Assembly: GCA_028583605.1 (NCBI GenBank)
Contig: CM053331.1
Span: 17,840,857 to 17,904,856 of the forward strand
Direction: 5' to 3'
DNA length: 64,000 bases
Source of the DNA: Dastarcus helophoroides
Taxonomy: Eukaryota; Arthropoda; Insecta; Coleoptera; Bothrideridae
A program made the position numbers and the translations under genes. Positions 12,532 through 24,813 of the stretch are shown here, one piece after another; positions within the stretch are counted from its first letter, which is position 1; every line of letters starts with the position of its first letter. Below the pieces are notes generated by a model. The model worked only from the letters and a program-made list of their open reading frames with translations. It was not told the origin of the DNA and searched no databases.

Positions 12532-14394
12532 ATGTATTTCAACATTTTTCTTAAACTTTTGACATAATTCGAAACTTTGTCCTTTGACTTTTGTTTCGAT
12601 AACAATTTAATCTCGAACTCTTCGCTCTTTGATATAGAAATGTTAGGAATTTTACTTTTCGAAAGTAGGACTTTAATCTCGATATTTCGAACTTTTCTCA
12701 ATAGTATACATATTATGTGGTGTTAAAGATAATTCGTATGCACGTATTTCACAGATGCAAAATTTATATTATAATCTATTTAAACATGCATATGTATGTA
12801 AGAAGAATCATTGATAGGAATAAAATTGTACAGCAAAAAACAATAATTGTTTGTTTTAATTAGTGTTGTTAGAAAAAGTACCAAACTTAGGAAAATATTC
12901 TTTATCGGATATTATGAAAGCAATGTTAAAAATTTGCCAATAATTTTTTTAAACGTTTAGTTTCTCAAGATACTTATATTTTACTTAGACCAATACATAG
13001 CTTTACTTTTGGGCATAGTGGTTTCAAAATGGTCAAACGCTAGTTTTTTAGATCAAATATTTATGAACCTGATTTCCAGATAACAGACTTGAATGCATAA
13101 GTAATCAGAACTCGGTCTTCAATTAGCTGAAATTGTAGTGTAGGATATAAAGCGGATATAATTTATTTAGCATTCTAAACGGAAAACGCACAGAACAAAA
13201 TCCATACGTCTTCTAAAATACAGCTAAAAATAATCCTAAGTTAGAGTTGGATAAATTATTTCGGCGCCTTTAAATATTTCTTCTTGTTAAAATCGAAATA
13301 TATATACTTCTCGATAAATTATCCCATAATCACGTAAAATATTAAACTAAAATTGTGTGCAATTAGAACCACCTTGTATTTAATATATGTATTATTTAAA
13401 TTGTGTCTTAAAAAATATAACCAAATGTTGGAAAGGCCTGATAATCATATAATTTAAGGGAAAGTGTTTACCATGTCAGTTGTACTGTCTGTTAAAAGAA
13501 AAAAACTGTAATGATTTCTAGATCATTTATCGAGTGCTCTATGTGTAATACCATTAATCATATGGTATCATACTTGGGAAGTATGTCGGAACGAAACCGT
13601 TTGAAATTATTCTCAAATTTGAAGGACGTAAGCTAGGGATCGTAAGTCGTAATGCAAGTTAAAATACATAGAATCGTTACTAATAGATAAATGCGAAAGT
13701 GTGTTTCACGCACTTTCTCGATTTTCTAATCTCGCAAATATGGCACGACTCATTTTTCATAGAAATAAATGCAAAACCTGGCAATGACGGCAGGAAAACA
13801 GTCATCTAACGATGAGGGCCCAAACTTAATACTTTGCAGGTAGGATTTTTTTAGAGGTGGTGGTCTGACAGTTTAACAGCGTCATAAGACATTAGGGCGC
13901 GAGCAACACAAACTCTCAACGGTATTTCAGTAAGCTTGCACCACTCTGCCCCGTACCATCGTGACATAGGTTGAGAGAAGCCAGAAGCAAATCTCCACAG
14001 AATTACAGTAATTTAAATGGAAAAAAATTGAACTTTTAATAATTTTTTTCTCCGAAATGGCTCTAACGATTTGGAAAAAAAATCGTAATTATGAGGTATT
14101 AGGGCAAAAAACGGTTTACATGGGTGCCATTTTGATTTTGCAGATATTTTTATCCATCAGCAACAAATTTTGCTGGCATGACTCCCTTTCGTCTCGACGT
14201 TTGTGATTAATATTTGCCAGATGTCCCGTATTTAAAGGAATCCTTACTTCCTTTACTAATATATAAAAGTATGTTTATCCATCTCTTTGTCTGCATCGCC
14301 ACTGTTGGTAGGTGTACACGAAAATTGCATAGTTCCGCGAAATTTTCTACCCCAAGATCCAATTACTGAAGCGATTTTGACAAAAATGAGTAAA
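12532..14394. other. AT-rich stretch without a recognised gene
   Basis: 12540-12625 is the second copy of the dispersed AT-rich repeat also seen at 4920-5045. The rest holds no frame or RNA that I can support. 13890-13985 is a GC-richer patch (GGGCGCGAGCAACACAAACTC, CTTGCACCACTCTGCCCCG) of unknown nature. Confidence 0.45.
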
Positions 14395-14631
14395 GTATAA
14401 ATATTCTTTGTAAAAAGGGATTGTTAGTAGTTTATGTTTTATACCAGATACTTCCAAATTAATATTGCTTCCAAAACGAATAAATAATTGTTCTTCATGT
14501 CTAATGTCACGGAGTATAAATATTCTTTGTAAAACGTGATTGTTAGTAGGTTATGTTTTATACCAGATACTTCCAAACTAATATTGCTTCCAACACAAGT
14601 AAATAATTTTTCTTCATGTGTAATGTCACGG
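14395..14631. repeat. 119-bp direct tandem duplication
   Basis: GTATAAATATTCTTTGTAAA to AATGTCACGG occurs twice back to back (14395-14513 and 14514-14631) with few differences, so the duplication is fairly recent. Minus-strand frames crossing it are by-products. Confidence 0.8.
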
Positions 14632-14923
14632 GGTTCTACTTTGGCACGAAATTCAAATATACTGTTTGTAGCGCCATCCCACTGGGAACTATCGCTCATT
14701 TATATATGTAAATTATGAATAGTTCCTAAATTTGTGTGCGGTGCACCTGATAAAACGTAAACAAATTTAACTGTTATTGGATTTGGATGAAATGGAGGAC
14801 GAGAACATCAGCCACCTTCGAGCAAAATTTTAAATAGTGTTGAAAGTGAGGTAAGTAATCTCTGCGAGAATAACTGGTAAGTAATAAGTTTTATTTATTT
14901 GTGGAAGCCAAGTATCAATCGAA

Positions 14924-15511
14924 ATGTCATCCCCGACTTCAGGAAAAAAACTATGCTGCATCCCAAGTTGCCGAAATGTTTATAGAAATAACGACTGACA
15001 CTAATGAATGGGTAGCAAAAATGAAAATATATTTTCCAAATTCATGCCGGTTAAATCGGTAAGAATTCGCAAGGACCATTTTAGTAATTCTAATTGTACA
15101 AGTTCTTTAATAAATCACCTATTTAAATTTGCAAAACCAGACCTTCTGTCTGAAAGTTACCTGCTAGTGACGCCTTCTTTTCGGGATTTTTTTTTTTAAA
15201 CTTATTGCAATAAAAGATTAAATTTCAGCCCGAGTACAAGTAATTTGAATGAATCTATTAGTGTTAGTGGTAATATGGTCGATGTTCATAAAACAGTGGA
15301 AGTTTCAGATGGCAATATTCCTGCGAGTTCATGTTCATCTAATAATTTATTAAGAAGAATTGGTGCTACTCGTCAGAATCAACTCACTCCCAGAAAAAGT
15401 ATATTTATAACGTTTCGAAGCAGCAACAGAAACAACACTGGTTGGTTTTATTTGTTTAGCAAGTCATGCAATACAATTAATTCCATGATTAAGAAGTATA
15501 TTATAGTGTAA
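14924..15511 (+). pseudogene. THAP-domain protein relic
   Basis: The ATG at 14924 opens MSSPTSGKKLCCIPSCRNVY, matching the start of a C2CH THAP zinc finger (CxxxxC near the N-terminus). An in-frame TGA cuts it after residue 24. Further on, KSVRIRKDHFSNS resembles the THAP segment that carries the third Cys and the His (C-x-DHF); the expected Cys is replaced by Arg. A later frame (15245-15511) holds LRRIGATRQNQLTPRK, like the spacer and coiled-coil start that follows the finger in many THAP proteins, and appears frameshifted soon after. THAP domains bind DNA and occur in P-element-type transposases and in host genes. No transposase core follows. Confidence 0.42.
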
Positions 15512-16949
15512 TGTATTGAGCTTCAAAGATAATGACTTCTGAAATTATCGAAATCTCTAGCTATACTGATATTAATTTATCTATTTTTTAAATGATGTGT
15601 TAAATTATATTCGTTTCGGTATTCTCTATTAATTTAATATACAATTTTAGTAGGTAATCGAAATTCCATTAAATAACTAAAACCATATTTTTTCAGGAAA
15701 GATTTATTTGTTACTACATTTCTGAATTTCTGTGCTAATTTTATATTTGTTTCAGATTTTTCCTACATGTCTATTTTTCAATATTTCTAATGCACATTAA
15801 GCTATGTATTTTTGTTGCATATTATGTTCTTTCCTGATTTCTCTAGTAGTTGAGTTTAACTGGAGTAAATTTAGTGAATTTTAATATTATTTTTGCAAAA
15901 GTCTTGAAATAAATTGATTTTTGTTTTTAAAGTTTGTGACATTTATAGTAGTTTTTGTATCTTTCCTCTCTACAGAAGACTAAGCACTAACCGCAATTTT
16001 TTAAAGGAATTGTATGTTTTGTAACCCCTTTATAGTGCACGATCCCCTTTTGTGATTATCAAAAGCAAAAATAAGAAAAAGGTAACATTTTAAAAAATAA
16101 GATTTAATGTTATCCAAATCTAAACTATTTGTACATTGACAAAGTTAAAATGATGGTAAAATTTACTTCTAACGTTTTGTAAAATATCTGTATGTGTTTG
16201 TCGGATCGTTTGCTTAATAATATGTCAAAACATTAGCGACTATAATATATAAAACTTTTTTTCTAATGAGAATATTACCGTTATTAATTTACAATGAAAA
16301 TGCAGTGATAAATAAATGTATTCATAATATCTTATTGTCACTACTGCTCCAACAAATACCTCCAGATATTTGATAAAATGTTAGAAATGAATTTTATTGT
16401 AGTTATGAACTTTCTCAACATGCAAATGGTGTATATATGGACTTTGTTAACATTAAAACCTACATTTTTTCTTATTTTTGTTTTTAATGATCTAATATTT
16501 AACCAGGGGATTCAAGATATTTCATCTGAAAAAAAGAGTTAAGGTTTTTTCCGATGTCTTGTAGTGAACAAAATACAAAAACGACTAAAATGTTGCAAAC
16601 TTTTAAACAAAAATCGATCCGTTTCGGCAGGCACCAATTTGTAGTAGGAAAATTGTACCCTAAAAGGTGTAAAACTTTCAACAAAAGTCTACCAAAAATT
16701 TTTTGGAAGAAATTTTTGCTGCTTTGCTTCATTTATTTTACTTAATTTCATAATCCAGTATATTATAAGTTATCTGTATCAATATTTAACTTCTAGAGAA
16801 ATCTTGAAGCAGTTGAACTGATAAATATATTTTAAAATTATTACAAATGTTTAAATGTGATTTTATATACATGTATGAATATAGATATTTAATAAAAATA
16901 TTTATTGTTAAAATGGCAGTTTATTTTTTTATATCTTTTACTTATAATA
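15512..16949. other. AT-rich stretch without a recognised gene
   Basis: No repeat or gene supported. A pair of overlapping 63- and 77-codon frames at 16499-16745 lie on opposite strands of the same segment and match nothing I know. Confidence 0.45.
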
Positions 16950-17043
16950 CAGAACTTGTCCCCTGAAACCAAAAAAGATTAAAAAACACACATAAACGTC
17001 GCTCTAACGCGTTTCGACAGCCAAGCTGTCATCTTTAGAGACT
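16950..17043 (-). repeat. Penelope terminal repeat segment
   Basis: On the minus strand it reads from AGTCTCTAAAGATGACAGC through CTTGGCTGTCGAAACGCG to GGGGACAAGTTCTGT. It follows the C-terminal GIY-YIG coding fragment at 17159-17499 on the same strand, as the terminal (pLTR) repeat of a Penelope-like element should. The hairpin GACAGC-TTG-GCTGTC followed by GAAA and preceded by a CTAAAGA/CTGAAGA-type heptamer is hammerhead-like. Other copies: 3.9, 33.8, 37.5 and 62.2 kb. Confidence 0.6.
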
Positions 17044-17158
17044 AACACCTAATCTTAAAATTTACCCTTGTATACTAAGAATATTCACTTCGTGCATGAT
17101 CCACCGCATCCGAACGCTCATGCGCATCTAATCATACACGTCGTATTGTCACAATTCC

Positions 17159-17499
17159 TTATCTATCAACCTTAACTATTTTTAACACAGATGAATGGCC
17201 TAAAGGCCCAGTGCAACCATTTATAAGGTTGTCTCCAGCCTTATAGATGGCTAAGCTTTCACATGCTTTTAACATATAATTCTTATTTACTACTCTTAAC
17301 AATTTCATATTATCCTATGGTCTAATTCAAAAGCATGTCTATCCACACTTGACTTCTCAGTTCTTCCGTACCTTAAATGAGCCAAACGCTCCTTCAGTCG
17401 GATTTTAAGAGATCGTCTAGTTTGCCCGACATGCTTTTGAGGATAATCCCTACATGAAATTTGGTAAATACCGGATTTATCCGTTTGCTCTATAAACAA
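17159..17499 (-). pseudogene. Penelope-like element, GIY-YIG endonuclease end
   Basis: The frame from 17499 reads SGIYQISCRDYPQKHVGQT followed by RRSLKIRLKERLAHL. This is the GIY...(Y/H)VGQT core of the GIY-YIG nuclease with the downstream Arg helix that closes Penelope polymerase-endonucleases; the second Tyr of the motif is His here (KHVGQT). Near 17305 a frameshift breaks the frame. The continuation in the next frame (MKLLRVVNKNYMLKACESLA) matches the end of this protein class and stops at 17159. The reverse transcriptase part is absent, so this is a 3' fragment. The element terminal repeat follows at 16950-17043. Confidence 0.72.
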
Positions 17500-17532
17500 C
17501 CCGGAAGCCCTGTTTACAGTAACTAAATGTCA

Positions 17533-18350
17533 ATTCAGAGTTGTCAAGTGTTCGGGAAAATCAGTACTTGAGCGAATATGATTTTTTGTTTTACATTCAT
17601 ATGTTATCCATTCATGGTAAAAATATAAGTCAATTTATCTACATTTATGGATCTTCTAGAAATTTGATATGGTCAGGGATTTTCATCAGAATTGTGGAAT
17701 TTTTAAGGAGATTGTTCGCGAATAATATTTAGGTCATCTGGTAACACTAAATCAGTTTTATTTAAATGTCAGTCTTGTTATAATTCATTGCGCTAATAAG
17801 ATGAAACCAAATGAAACAGAAAAGGAAAGAATATACATGTTCTACTTCACTCTAACAATAATAATAATTTCATAAAATCAGTTTTTTTTCCAAAAGACGG
17901 CAAAGGATAATATTCGGGTACACCCATTTTGTTTTATTAAACAAAAAACTGTTCTATTATATTCGCATTTGTCAGTTTTATACAAACATATGAGCAAGTT
18001 GTTTCCTGTAGAAATTATTGTGTCGTCATTGACAATCTATGTTTAGTTTTACATTGTGTATTCTTTATAATTATCAGAATACAAGTAATTACAAAATACA
18101 CATTATTTAAAAAATATACAAGAACAAAAATTTTTGGACTATTTGTAAAGCGGTAAGTTAGAATTGAAACGGTAAAAACTATTGAAATTAATAAACTTGA
18201 TGGTTTTGGTTAATAAGTAAATTTAAATTTTCGCGGGCGCGTACAATCCCCAACATGGCTGACTCTGTTAAAGGTCAACGATTTTAGCTGTTTCAAGATC
18301 AAAGGTACCGACATTTCTTGTCGCTACTGTATGCGTAATCTAATATCTAC
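17533..18350. other. AT-rich stretch, nothing recognised
   Basis: Sequence between the Penelope fragment and the mariner. No gene, RNA or repeat supported. Confidence 0.5.
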
Positions 18351-19664
18351 GACGTCTGGTCAAAAAGTAAAGAGACTTTATATTTTTATGAAAAATTGTT
18401 TATTGATTCATCATTATTTATACCGTCCCCTTCAAAGTAATCCCCTTCAGATACAATGTGCTTATGCCAACGCTTTTTTTAATCTTAAAAGCACTTCTTA
18501 TTAGCATTTTTTCGTATAGCCCTGAGCTCCTCTAGTGATGCAGTTTTTATTTCATCAATCCTGGCAAATTTTCGTCCTTTCTTAGGTCTTTTAAGTTTTG
18601 GGAACAAAAAAAAGTAGCAGGAGGCCAAATCCGGTGAATATGTTGGCTGAGGCATGATTGTCGTGTTGTTTTTGGCCAAAAGACCTCGCACAAGCAACGA
18701 TGAATGTGCATTATCGTGATGCAAAAGCCATGAATTATTTTTCCACAATTCCGAAGTTTTTTTCGTATTGCTTCTCGCAAAGGGCGCATAACTTCAAGGT
18801 AGTACTTCTTATTGATCGTACGACGTTGAGACAAAAAATTCTGATGCACTACGCCATGGTAGTTGAAAAAAAAACAGAGAGCAAAACTTTGACCTTTGAT
18901 CGGGCTTGGCGTGCTTTTTTCGGTCTTGGCTCTTCTGGGTGCTCCCATTGGGATGATTGGGCTTTGATTTCGACGTTATAACCATATACCCATGTTTCGC
19001 CACCAGTTATGACCCTTTTGAGCAAATCAGGATCATCACTGACGTCATTCAAAAACTCCTGAGCGATGCTCATACGACGGTTCTTCTGATCAAAATTCAG
19101 AAATTTCGGAACAAACTTCGCGGCACACGACTCATGCCCAAAACATCCGAAAAAATTGCATGACACGAGCCGACTGATATGTCAACATCCTCAGCAACTT
19201 CTCTTATGGTAATTCGATGATTTTGAAAAACAATTTTCTTCACAGCTTCGACCTTCGATCTTTTGTTGTCGATGTGCTGGGGCGTCCAGAGCGAAGTTAG
19301 TCGTCGGGCTCTTCTCGGACATCTTGGAAGAGTTTGAACCACTTGTAAACATTTTTATTACTTAGAGCAGACTTACCGTGCGCCATTGTCAACACTTCAA
19401 GTGTTTTAGAGCACTTGAATCCATTTTTTACACAAAATTTGATGCAAATTATTTGCTCCAATTTTTATAATAATAGAAAATTGACGAGCACAACAAAATA
19501 CATCTAACCTTTTTATTTGTCAAAAACAAACTAAGTATGCTATGCACTTGAAACTGTGAACATATGTTCGGGACATGTGTACCAACACAACAACAACAAA
19601 AAATCGATAATCAAATGTACGTTCCCCGCGAAATTTGAAGTCACCTTACTTTTTGAACCTCGTA
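18351..19664 (-). mobile_element. mariner element, complete length, inactive
   Basis: About 1.31 kb, the normal mariner length. Terminal inverted repeats are visible: GGTCAAAAAGTAAAGAGACTT at the left and, on the minus strand from the right end, GAGGTTCAAAAAGTAAGGTG; both lie next to TA (18348-18349 and about 19663-19666). The single transposase reading frame runs right to left and is heavily mutated. Amino-acid content places it in the mauritiana/Mos1-like group of mariners common in insects. Confidence 0.85.
18386..19386 (-). pseudogene. mariner transposase pseudogene (D,D34D type)
   Basis: The first ATG (19386) opens MAHGKSALSNKNVYKWFKLF, part of the N-terminal HTH. An early in-frame stop follows near 19299. 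The linker and second HTH read IVFQNHRITIREVAEDVDIS. The catalytic triad is damaged twice: VITGGETWVYGY near 19009 has Gly in place of the first Asp (family GDETW), and YSPDLASCYFFLFPK near 18606 has Tyr in place of the third Asp (family CDFFLFP). The second Asp survives in LLHHDNAH. The reading frame also shifts several times between 18485 and 19342, and stops occur near 18485. The normal product is about 345 residues, and this span would give about 333. Confidence 0.85.
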
Positions 19665-21507
19665 TACTGTGTCTTTGGCCTAGACCATCGTATAATTACG
19701 ATCGAACTTCATTTCAGGTAAGTTCATTGATCAAATTTTTTTGCTTTTGAAAATGTTATGTGTAACATATTGTAACGAACGGATGTGATAGAAATCGCGG
19801 ACTTATATTATCACCATGATTCATTTGCAGGTATAGATTCTGTCATCTTCTAGACCTTTCTTTAATGGGGAAATGTCGCGATGGTGATTCATTTCAATGA
19901 TAATATTATTAGTTTGTGTAGTGGTTTAGATAAACTTTTAAATTCGCTGTATCTTTAAATCGAATCCAACACTTAACAGTAAGTTACTTAATATATTTTA
20001 CGGAGAGTTTAAAGTTAAATTGAAACAATTTCTAAAATTATTGCTTATATTCTCCTGTTTATTAATTACTTGGAAGAACGTAGAGCAATAATGAATTCCG
20101 CAAAACTCGTTAAAATTGTGGGATTACGCGGGTGATGGCATGAAACCGAATAGTCACCAAATTCATAAACATTATTCTCTTATATGTGTGCAAGTGTCAG
20201 GGGTGTTTATTTGTATGTAGAACGTAATTAAAAGTTGCTGTGTTGTTTAATGGAACAGATTTTCATCATTTTTATTGGATCTTTCAATTTTGCAACTTAT
20301 TGGTGTGCTAATCATCCATTTTTTAATTAATAAGCATTGTAGCTATTCCCTTCTACGCAATCTAATGTATTGCTTAAAGAGTTTGATCAAATTACTTTGA
20401 ATAAGTTAATGTCATACCTCTTTTGGATATAATTTTAAAAAGTTTATCCTTTCTTATTGATAACTATATATTTGTTTTTTTTATATTCAATCCACTCGCA
20501 AAGGATAACCCTATTATGCTTTCAAAGCACCGCGAGTAAGATGCGAAAACAATGATAGATGGCGATGAACCGCCTTCTTATTTAAGAATAAGGTGTAATT
20601 TTTGGGGAAAATTCCTTTCGGTAACGAGTTCCATATATTGGAGGTTTTATAAAAAAACTCCGTAGACAGAAATTAATATAATAAAGAGATTTTTGTTTGA
20701 CGGACCAACCTAGTTATTGACAAAGAGCCGGAAAACTACGAAAGAAGAAAGGGTTTTCTAAACTATTTCCCATATTATTAAAAAAGGGTAAAAGGCAGTT
20801 TTAAAGTAGTGTGAAAGTATTAAGTTACTGATGTAGTTTGAAAGCTAAAATTTTGCGCAGACAATCCATGAGAGAACTAATTAAACATGTATTTAGCTCA
20901 TTTTGCCAATCCTTTCTGACGGGGCAATAAGTGGTACCAAAAATGGAATAAGGAAAATTAAAAAATCATTTTAAAATCCAAAATTTTGTACAACAATATA
21001 TGAAATAAATAAATAAACACATACTTGGCGGACTTAAACAACTCAATTCTTAAGGTGAAAATGAGTAATGATATTTGTGCTTAAAAAATTAAAAAATCTC
21101 TTCGTAACCCAAAACGCTGCATAAAGAATTTAAAAAAGCAATAAGTTAAGAGATATTTGACCAATTGTTGGACACTCATTTATTTATAAATTGAAATTTC
21201 TCCATTTTAAATGATTTATCCAATTTTTTCTGCTTTATGTAACACTTAATTAAAATAAAGCTTTGTGCTTTTAAAAAAATTAAGGCTTTATAACTGTACA
21301 TGTTGCAGAGATACTAATTTTCCAAGGTAAAAAAACTGAATTTATGCAGTGATCTCAAAAAGGCAAAGATTTAAATAAATTGAGGTACAATTTTTACAAA
21401 ATAAAAAAAGATAAAAAATAACTGGCTTCAATGGCCATCTTTAGTACTCTGTACAGGGTTATTGATCATTGTATTGAACCGTAGCCTATCCCGCTTATTT
21501 TTACATA
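19665..21507. other. AT-rich stretch, nothing recognised
   Basis: No gene or repeat supported. The short segment at 20495-20575 is slightly GC-richer without a recognisable motif. Confidence 0.45.
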
Positions 21508-21553
21508 CAGGTTGCAACAAATTCCCTTCTCACTACAAAGATCTCGAAAGCGG
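21508..21553 (+). other. Exon-like segment, copy 1 of an inverted pair
   Basis: After a 3' splice-site-like tract (TTATTTTTACATACAG), GTTGCAACAAATTCCCTTCT through CTCGAAAGCG matches 22482-22525 on the opposite strand at about 90 percent. Translated in frame it gives VATNSLLTTKISKA. After position 21553 the two copies diverge. There is no splice donor at the matching place, so this copy looks decayed. Confidence 0.35.
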
Positions 21554-22464
21554 TTAAATTGGGGCAAAGAAAAGAAAATTTTGAATTTCCGTTGCTTTCT
21601 TTTGGCCGTTATTTGAAAAATACGTAAATACCAAAAACACTTTCTTATTTTACTATACGAATCTATAATTTTTATTGCATCTTTATGTAGCCTTTGAAAC
21701 TCCAACTTCATTGATGTATGTGGTTAAACATTTTGTAACTTTAAACCGTCATTAAGGAAAAAGGACTTCTTTTTCAGATTAACGTTGCTGTATTATTTTT
21801 TCATAATTAATAAATATTTAATATTAACAATGAAATTATAAAATTTTAATTCATTGGTAAGAACACATAGTAATGGCACAATAAATAAATTTTAACAAAG
21901 AACGACACACATAATCATAAATGACTGACCACTAAAAATAAATGACCAATAACTGCAGACAAAGCACTTATGGATATTTAGAATATAACAAATATTGAAT
22001 GAAACAATATCTGTCATATTTTCTTTGTCGTATTTTGTTACATTCTGGTTATCTATTATACACAATACGATTATCTAAAAAAAGGTTTTTTTTTCTTGAT
22101 GATAGTTTACAGTTAGAAAGCGTTTAGTCACATAAAACTTTGATATATCAGTGAAGTCGGAGATTCAAATGCTATACAAAGTTGCAACAAAAATTAATTA
22201 TAGGTCCATATTTAAAATAACGTACTTGACGATGCTAGCGAAAAGACGAAAAGACTATTAAAAATACTATTTAAGCTACCTTGTTAACGCCAATAAAAAG
22301 TGTTTTTAGTTTTTCGATTTCTATTTAAATAACTTTAAGAAAAAATAAAAACAAAAGTTCAAAATTTTTTATTTTTCAAAAATCTCAAGAGTAGCAAGAG
22401 ATATTTTCCATTTCTTCAAGGCATATTAATGGTCGTCAAAGTGTGCAGTCTTGCCTCAGTTTAC

Positions 22465-22525
22465 CTGATGCTGTATCTCTTATCGCTTTCAAGATTTCTG
22501 TAGTGAGAAGCGAATTTGTTACAAC
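22465..22525 (-). other. Exon-like segment, copy 2 of an inverted pair
   Basis: On the minus strand, CTCTCACATTTTTTCACAG (a good acceptor) is followed by 61 nt that translate VVTNSLLTTEILKAIRDTA and end in ATCAG, with GTAAAC as a donor. Acceptor, open frame and donor all appear together here. The inverted relative at 21508 suggests a duplicated exon of a host gene, or two arms of a decayed element. No protein family is recognised. Confidence 0.35.
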
Positions 22526-22699
22526 CTGTGAAAAAATGTGAGAGATCAAGTTGGTGTGGATTTAAAAATATTTTGATTATTTGCTATCAAAGAAACAATT
22601 GAGTAACCCAATTTCCCAATTTAACAAACATTTCTTTTAATAGGAGACTGTATATTTTTACATATTTTGATAGCTTTCTTTTTCTGATTTTAATGACAT

Positions 22700-22990
22700 A
22701 CAGGATGAGTCAAAAAAACGGGCCAACGCTAAACTGAATATACTAAACTCCAATTTTAATTAAAGTTTAAAATTTATTCTGAATTTTTTCAATAATTAAA
22801 AAAGTTTTGATACTATTAATTTAATAATTAAAAATTTTATATTTTTTGGTGTGAGAATTACTCACACATACATTTTAAGACACATATTTATTAAAAGAAA
22901 AAGTCTTATTTTCACCTCTAAAATACGCTATTAATATCTGTATTTTGAACTTTAAATCACTCTGTTTATAGCTCATTAGGCATAATCAAA
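22700..22990. repeat. Diverged direct repeat, copy 1
   Basis: CAGGATGAGTCAAAAAAACGGGCCAACGCTAAACT and the following about 280 bp recur in the same orientation at 23171-23480, with shared landmarks (TTTTAATAATTA, TTTTTTGGTGTGAGAATTAC). It probably belongs to a TA-flanked MITE family beginning CAGGATGAGTCA. Confidence 0.5.
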
Positions 22991-23170
22991 ATCAGAAAAA
23001 TGGGCTACATAAATGTGTAAAACTCATGGTTATTATGAATTTCTAAACTGCGTTATGCATTTGTTTTTTTACTAGCATATATTAATACCTGGTTTATATA
23101 ACAAGTAACTAAAATGATGATTTTCCTTACGAATATTACGATTAAAAAAAAACATTTTAGTCACCAGCGG

Positions 23171-23480
23171 TACAAGATGAGTCAGAAAGAATGGACCAAA
23201 TCTAAACTAGAGATATTAAACACCAAAGCATTATACGATTGAGCCTAACACATCTTTTACCAATGTCGCGGCTTTAAAGGACACACGGCATTCAAATTTT
23301 AAATTTTGTTCTGAGATTTTTTAATAACCAAGAACGTTTTGATGCAATAAATTTAATATTTTAAAATGTTATGTTTTTTGCTGTGAAAATTACGAATTTT
23401 AGGTTTATTATTACATTGTACTTAGAGGGCACTAGTTTCACATTCTTATTTAGGTAAATTAAAACATATTTTTTTGTCTG
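23171..23480. repeat. Diverged direct repeat, copy 2
   Basis: Second copy of the repeat at 22700-22990; it starts TACAAGATGAGTCAGAAAGA. Divergence is high, so this is not a recent tandem event. Confidence 0.5.
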
Positions 23481-23829
23481 TTGAGCTATGCTTAAAACAA
23501 GTAGACAACATAAAAAAACAATCATTTCTGTAAAGAAAAGGTACCCTTGTTTGGGTCGTCTAAAGCTATCGGTTTTCAAGTTATTTGTATTTAAAGGACA
23601 TAATGTACTTTATTCTGATTTTTTTATTCTTAAAATTTGCAAAGATATGAAAAAGCAATTAAAATAAGATTAAATAACAATATTAATTATTGGTAATAAG
23701 GACAGTCAAAAACTTCAGATTTAATGTTGAAAGTGTCTACCACCTACCGCCAAAATGTTATACTTTTAAATATACTATCAAAAGTTTCCAAGATTTAGTA
23801 ACAAAACTCAAGAAATAAAATTTACCTTG

Positions 23830-24400
23830 CAATTGCGAATTAGTTTCCTTTCACGCGACAAACATATTTTCAAAGGACCACCTCAAGAATGCTTGCCATT
23901 AATCACATTATTTTTGGAAAAGGAAAACACAAATGCAAGCTTAACATTTGAGATAATTGGGAATTGGGTTGTTTTAGGTGTGCGTGAACCAAAATTATTT
24001 TACATTTGAAGGAAAGCATTATTTACCAAATGAAAGTCTTCCAATGGGTATCCCCATTTCACCCATCTTATTAAATATAGTTTTGGATATTCCAGAAAAT
24101 GAAATATTTAATATTCATGGGTTTAAGGATATCAACTTTTGGTACAAATATGTAACAATTCCAAATAATTTCATCCATCCAATTTCACACAGATTGGCAG
24201 CATACAATTCAATGATAAATATATGGTGCCAATGAATGAAGAAATTAAGATAATTAAAGCCATGTATTTTGGTAATACCATTAATAGGTTAATGTCTAAA
24301 AAAAACAAATTAGCTATCAATTCTACTTTTCCTAAACAGCCAACCACAAAAACATACTATTTTGCTAAGAAACGCCTAAACTACGTACTGGTATAACCGC
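23830..24400 (+). pseudogene. Penelope-like reverse transcriptase relic
   Basis: Pieces of a Penelope RT occur in order across three frames: ELVSFHATNIFSKDHL near 23838 (motif A; the catalytic Asp of SFDATN is His here), ECLPLITLFLEKENTNASLT near 23890, NYFTFEGKHYLPNESLPMGI near 23990 (the PMGSPxSP motif B, here PMGIPISPILLNIVLD), and INFWYKYV near 24140, where the YVDD catalytic pair should follow but the reading jumps to IPNNFIHPISHRLAAYNSMI (the thumb region of this family). Later pieces (NTINRLMSKKNK) are out of frame. At least two frameshifts and loss of the catalytic Asps make it dead. No GIY-YIG domain follows. Confidence 0.72.
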
Positions 24401-24440
24401 CAACGAGGTTTAAAAGCGAAACCAGGTCCGGTGAAACCAA
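24388..24440 (+). repeat. Penelope-associated motif, copy 1
   Basis: CTGGTATAACCGCC and AAAAGCGAAACCAGGT form a roughly 40-bp conserved motif that occurs again on the minus strand at 60493-60534. It directly follows the Penelope RT relic, so I take it as part of that element family's terminal region. It has a hammerhead-like GAAAC, but the other core residues are not intact. Confidence 0.4.
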
Positions 24441-24813
24441 ATATTTATAGAAATATTTTGGAAATAATATCTCTTGTTATATTTATCCTTAATAGAATTT
24501 GTTAATTATGAATATTAAAGAATTTCACACAGTATGGGTTACAAATCTACCTTAGAGGCAAACCTAAAATGTTTAATACATGTTGTCTATCAGAAAAACA
24601 CTATCTTTAATTTGCTTTCTTCAGTATTAACATATCTACATAAACATCGAATTTAGGTGTTTTTAAAAAATGCTGATAGTGGAGTGCCTGGAGCATTAAA
24701 AATCCAAAAACCTGGGATTACACTTACAGTGAGTGAAATTAAATAAAAATATGTGAAATATTTAGCTAATAATTTATGTAAAAAAGTTTACTTATTAAAA
24801 ACTTGTGATCTTC

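Noticed and set aside
18658..19163. Plus-strand ORFs of 68-107 codons across the mariner
   Set aside because: Shadows of the minus-strand mariner transposase.
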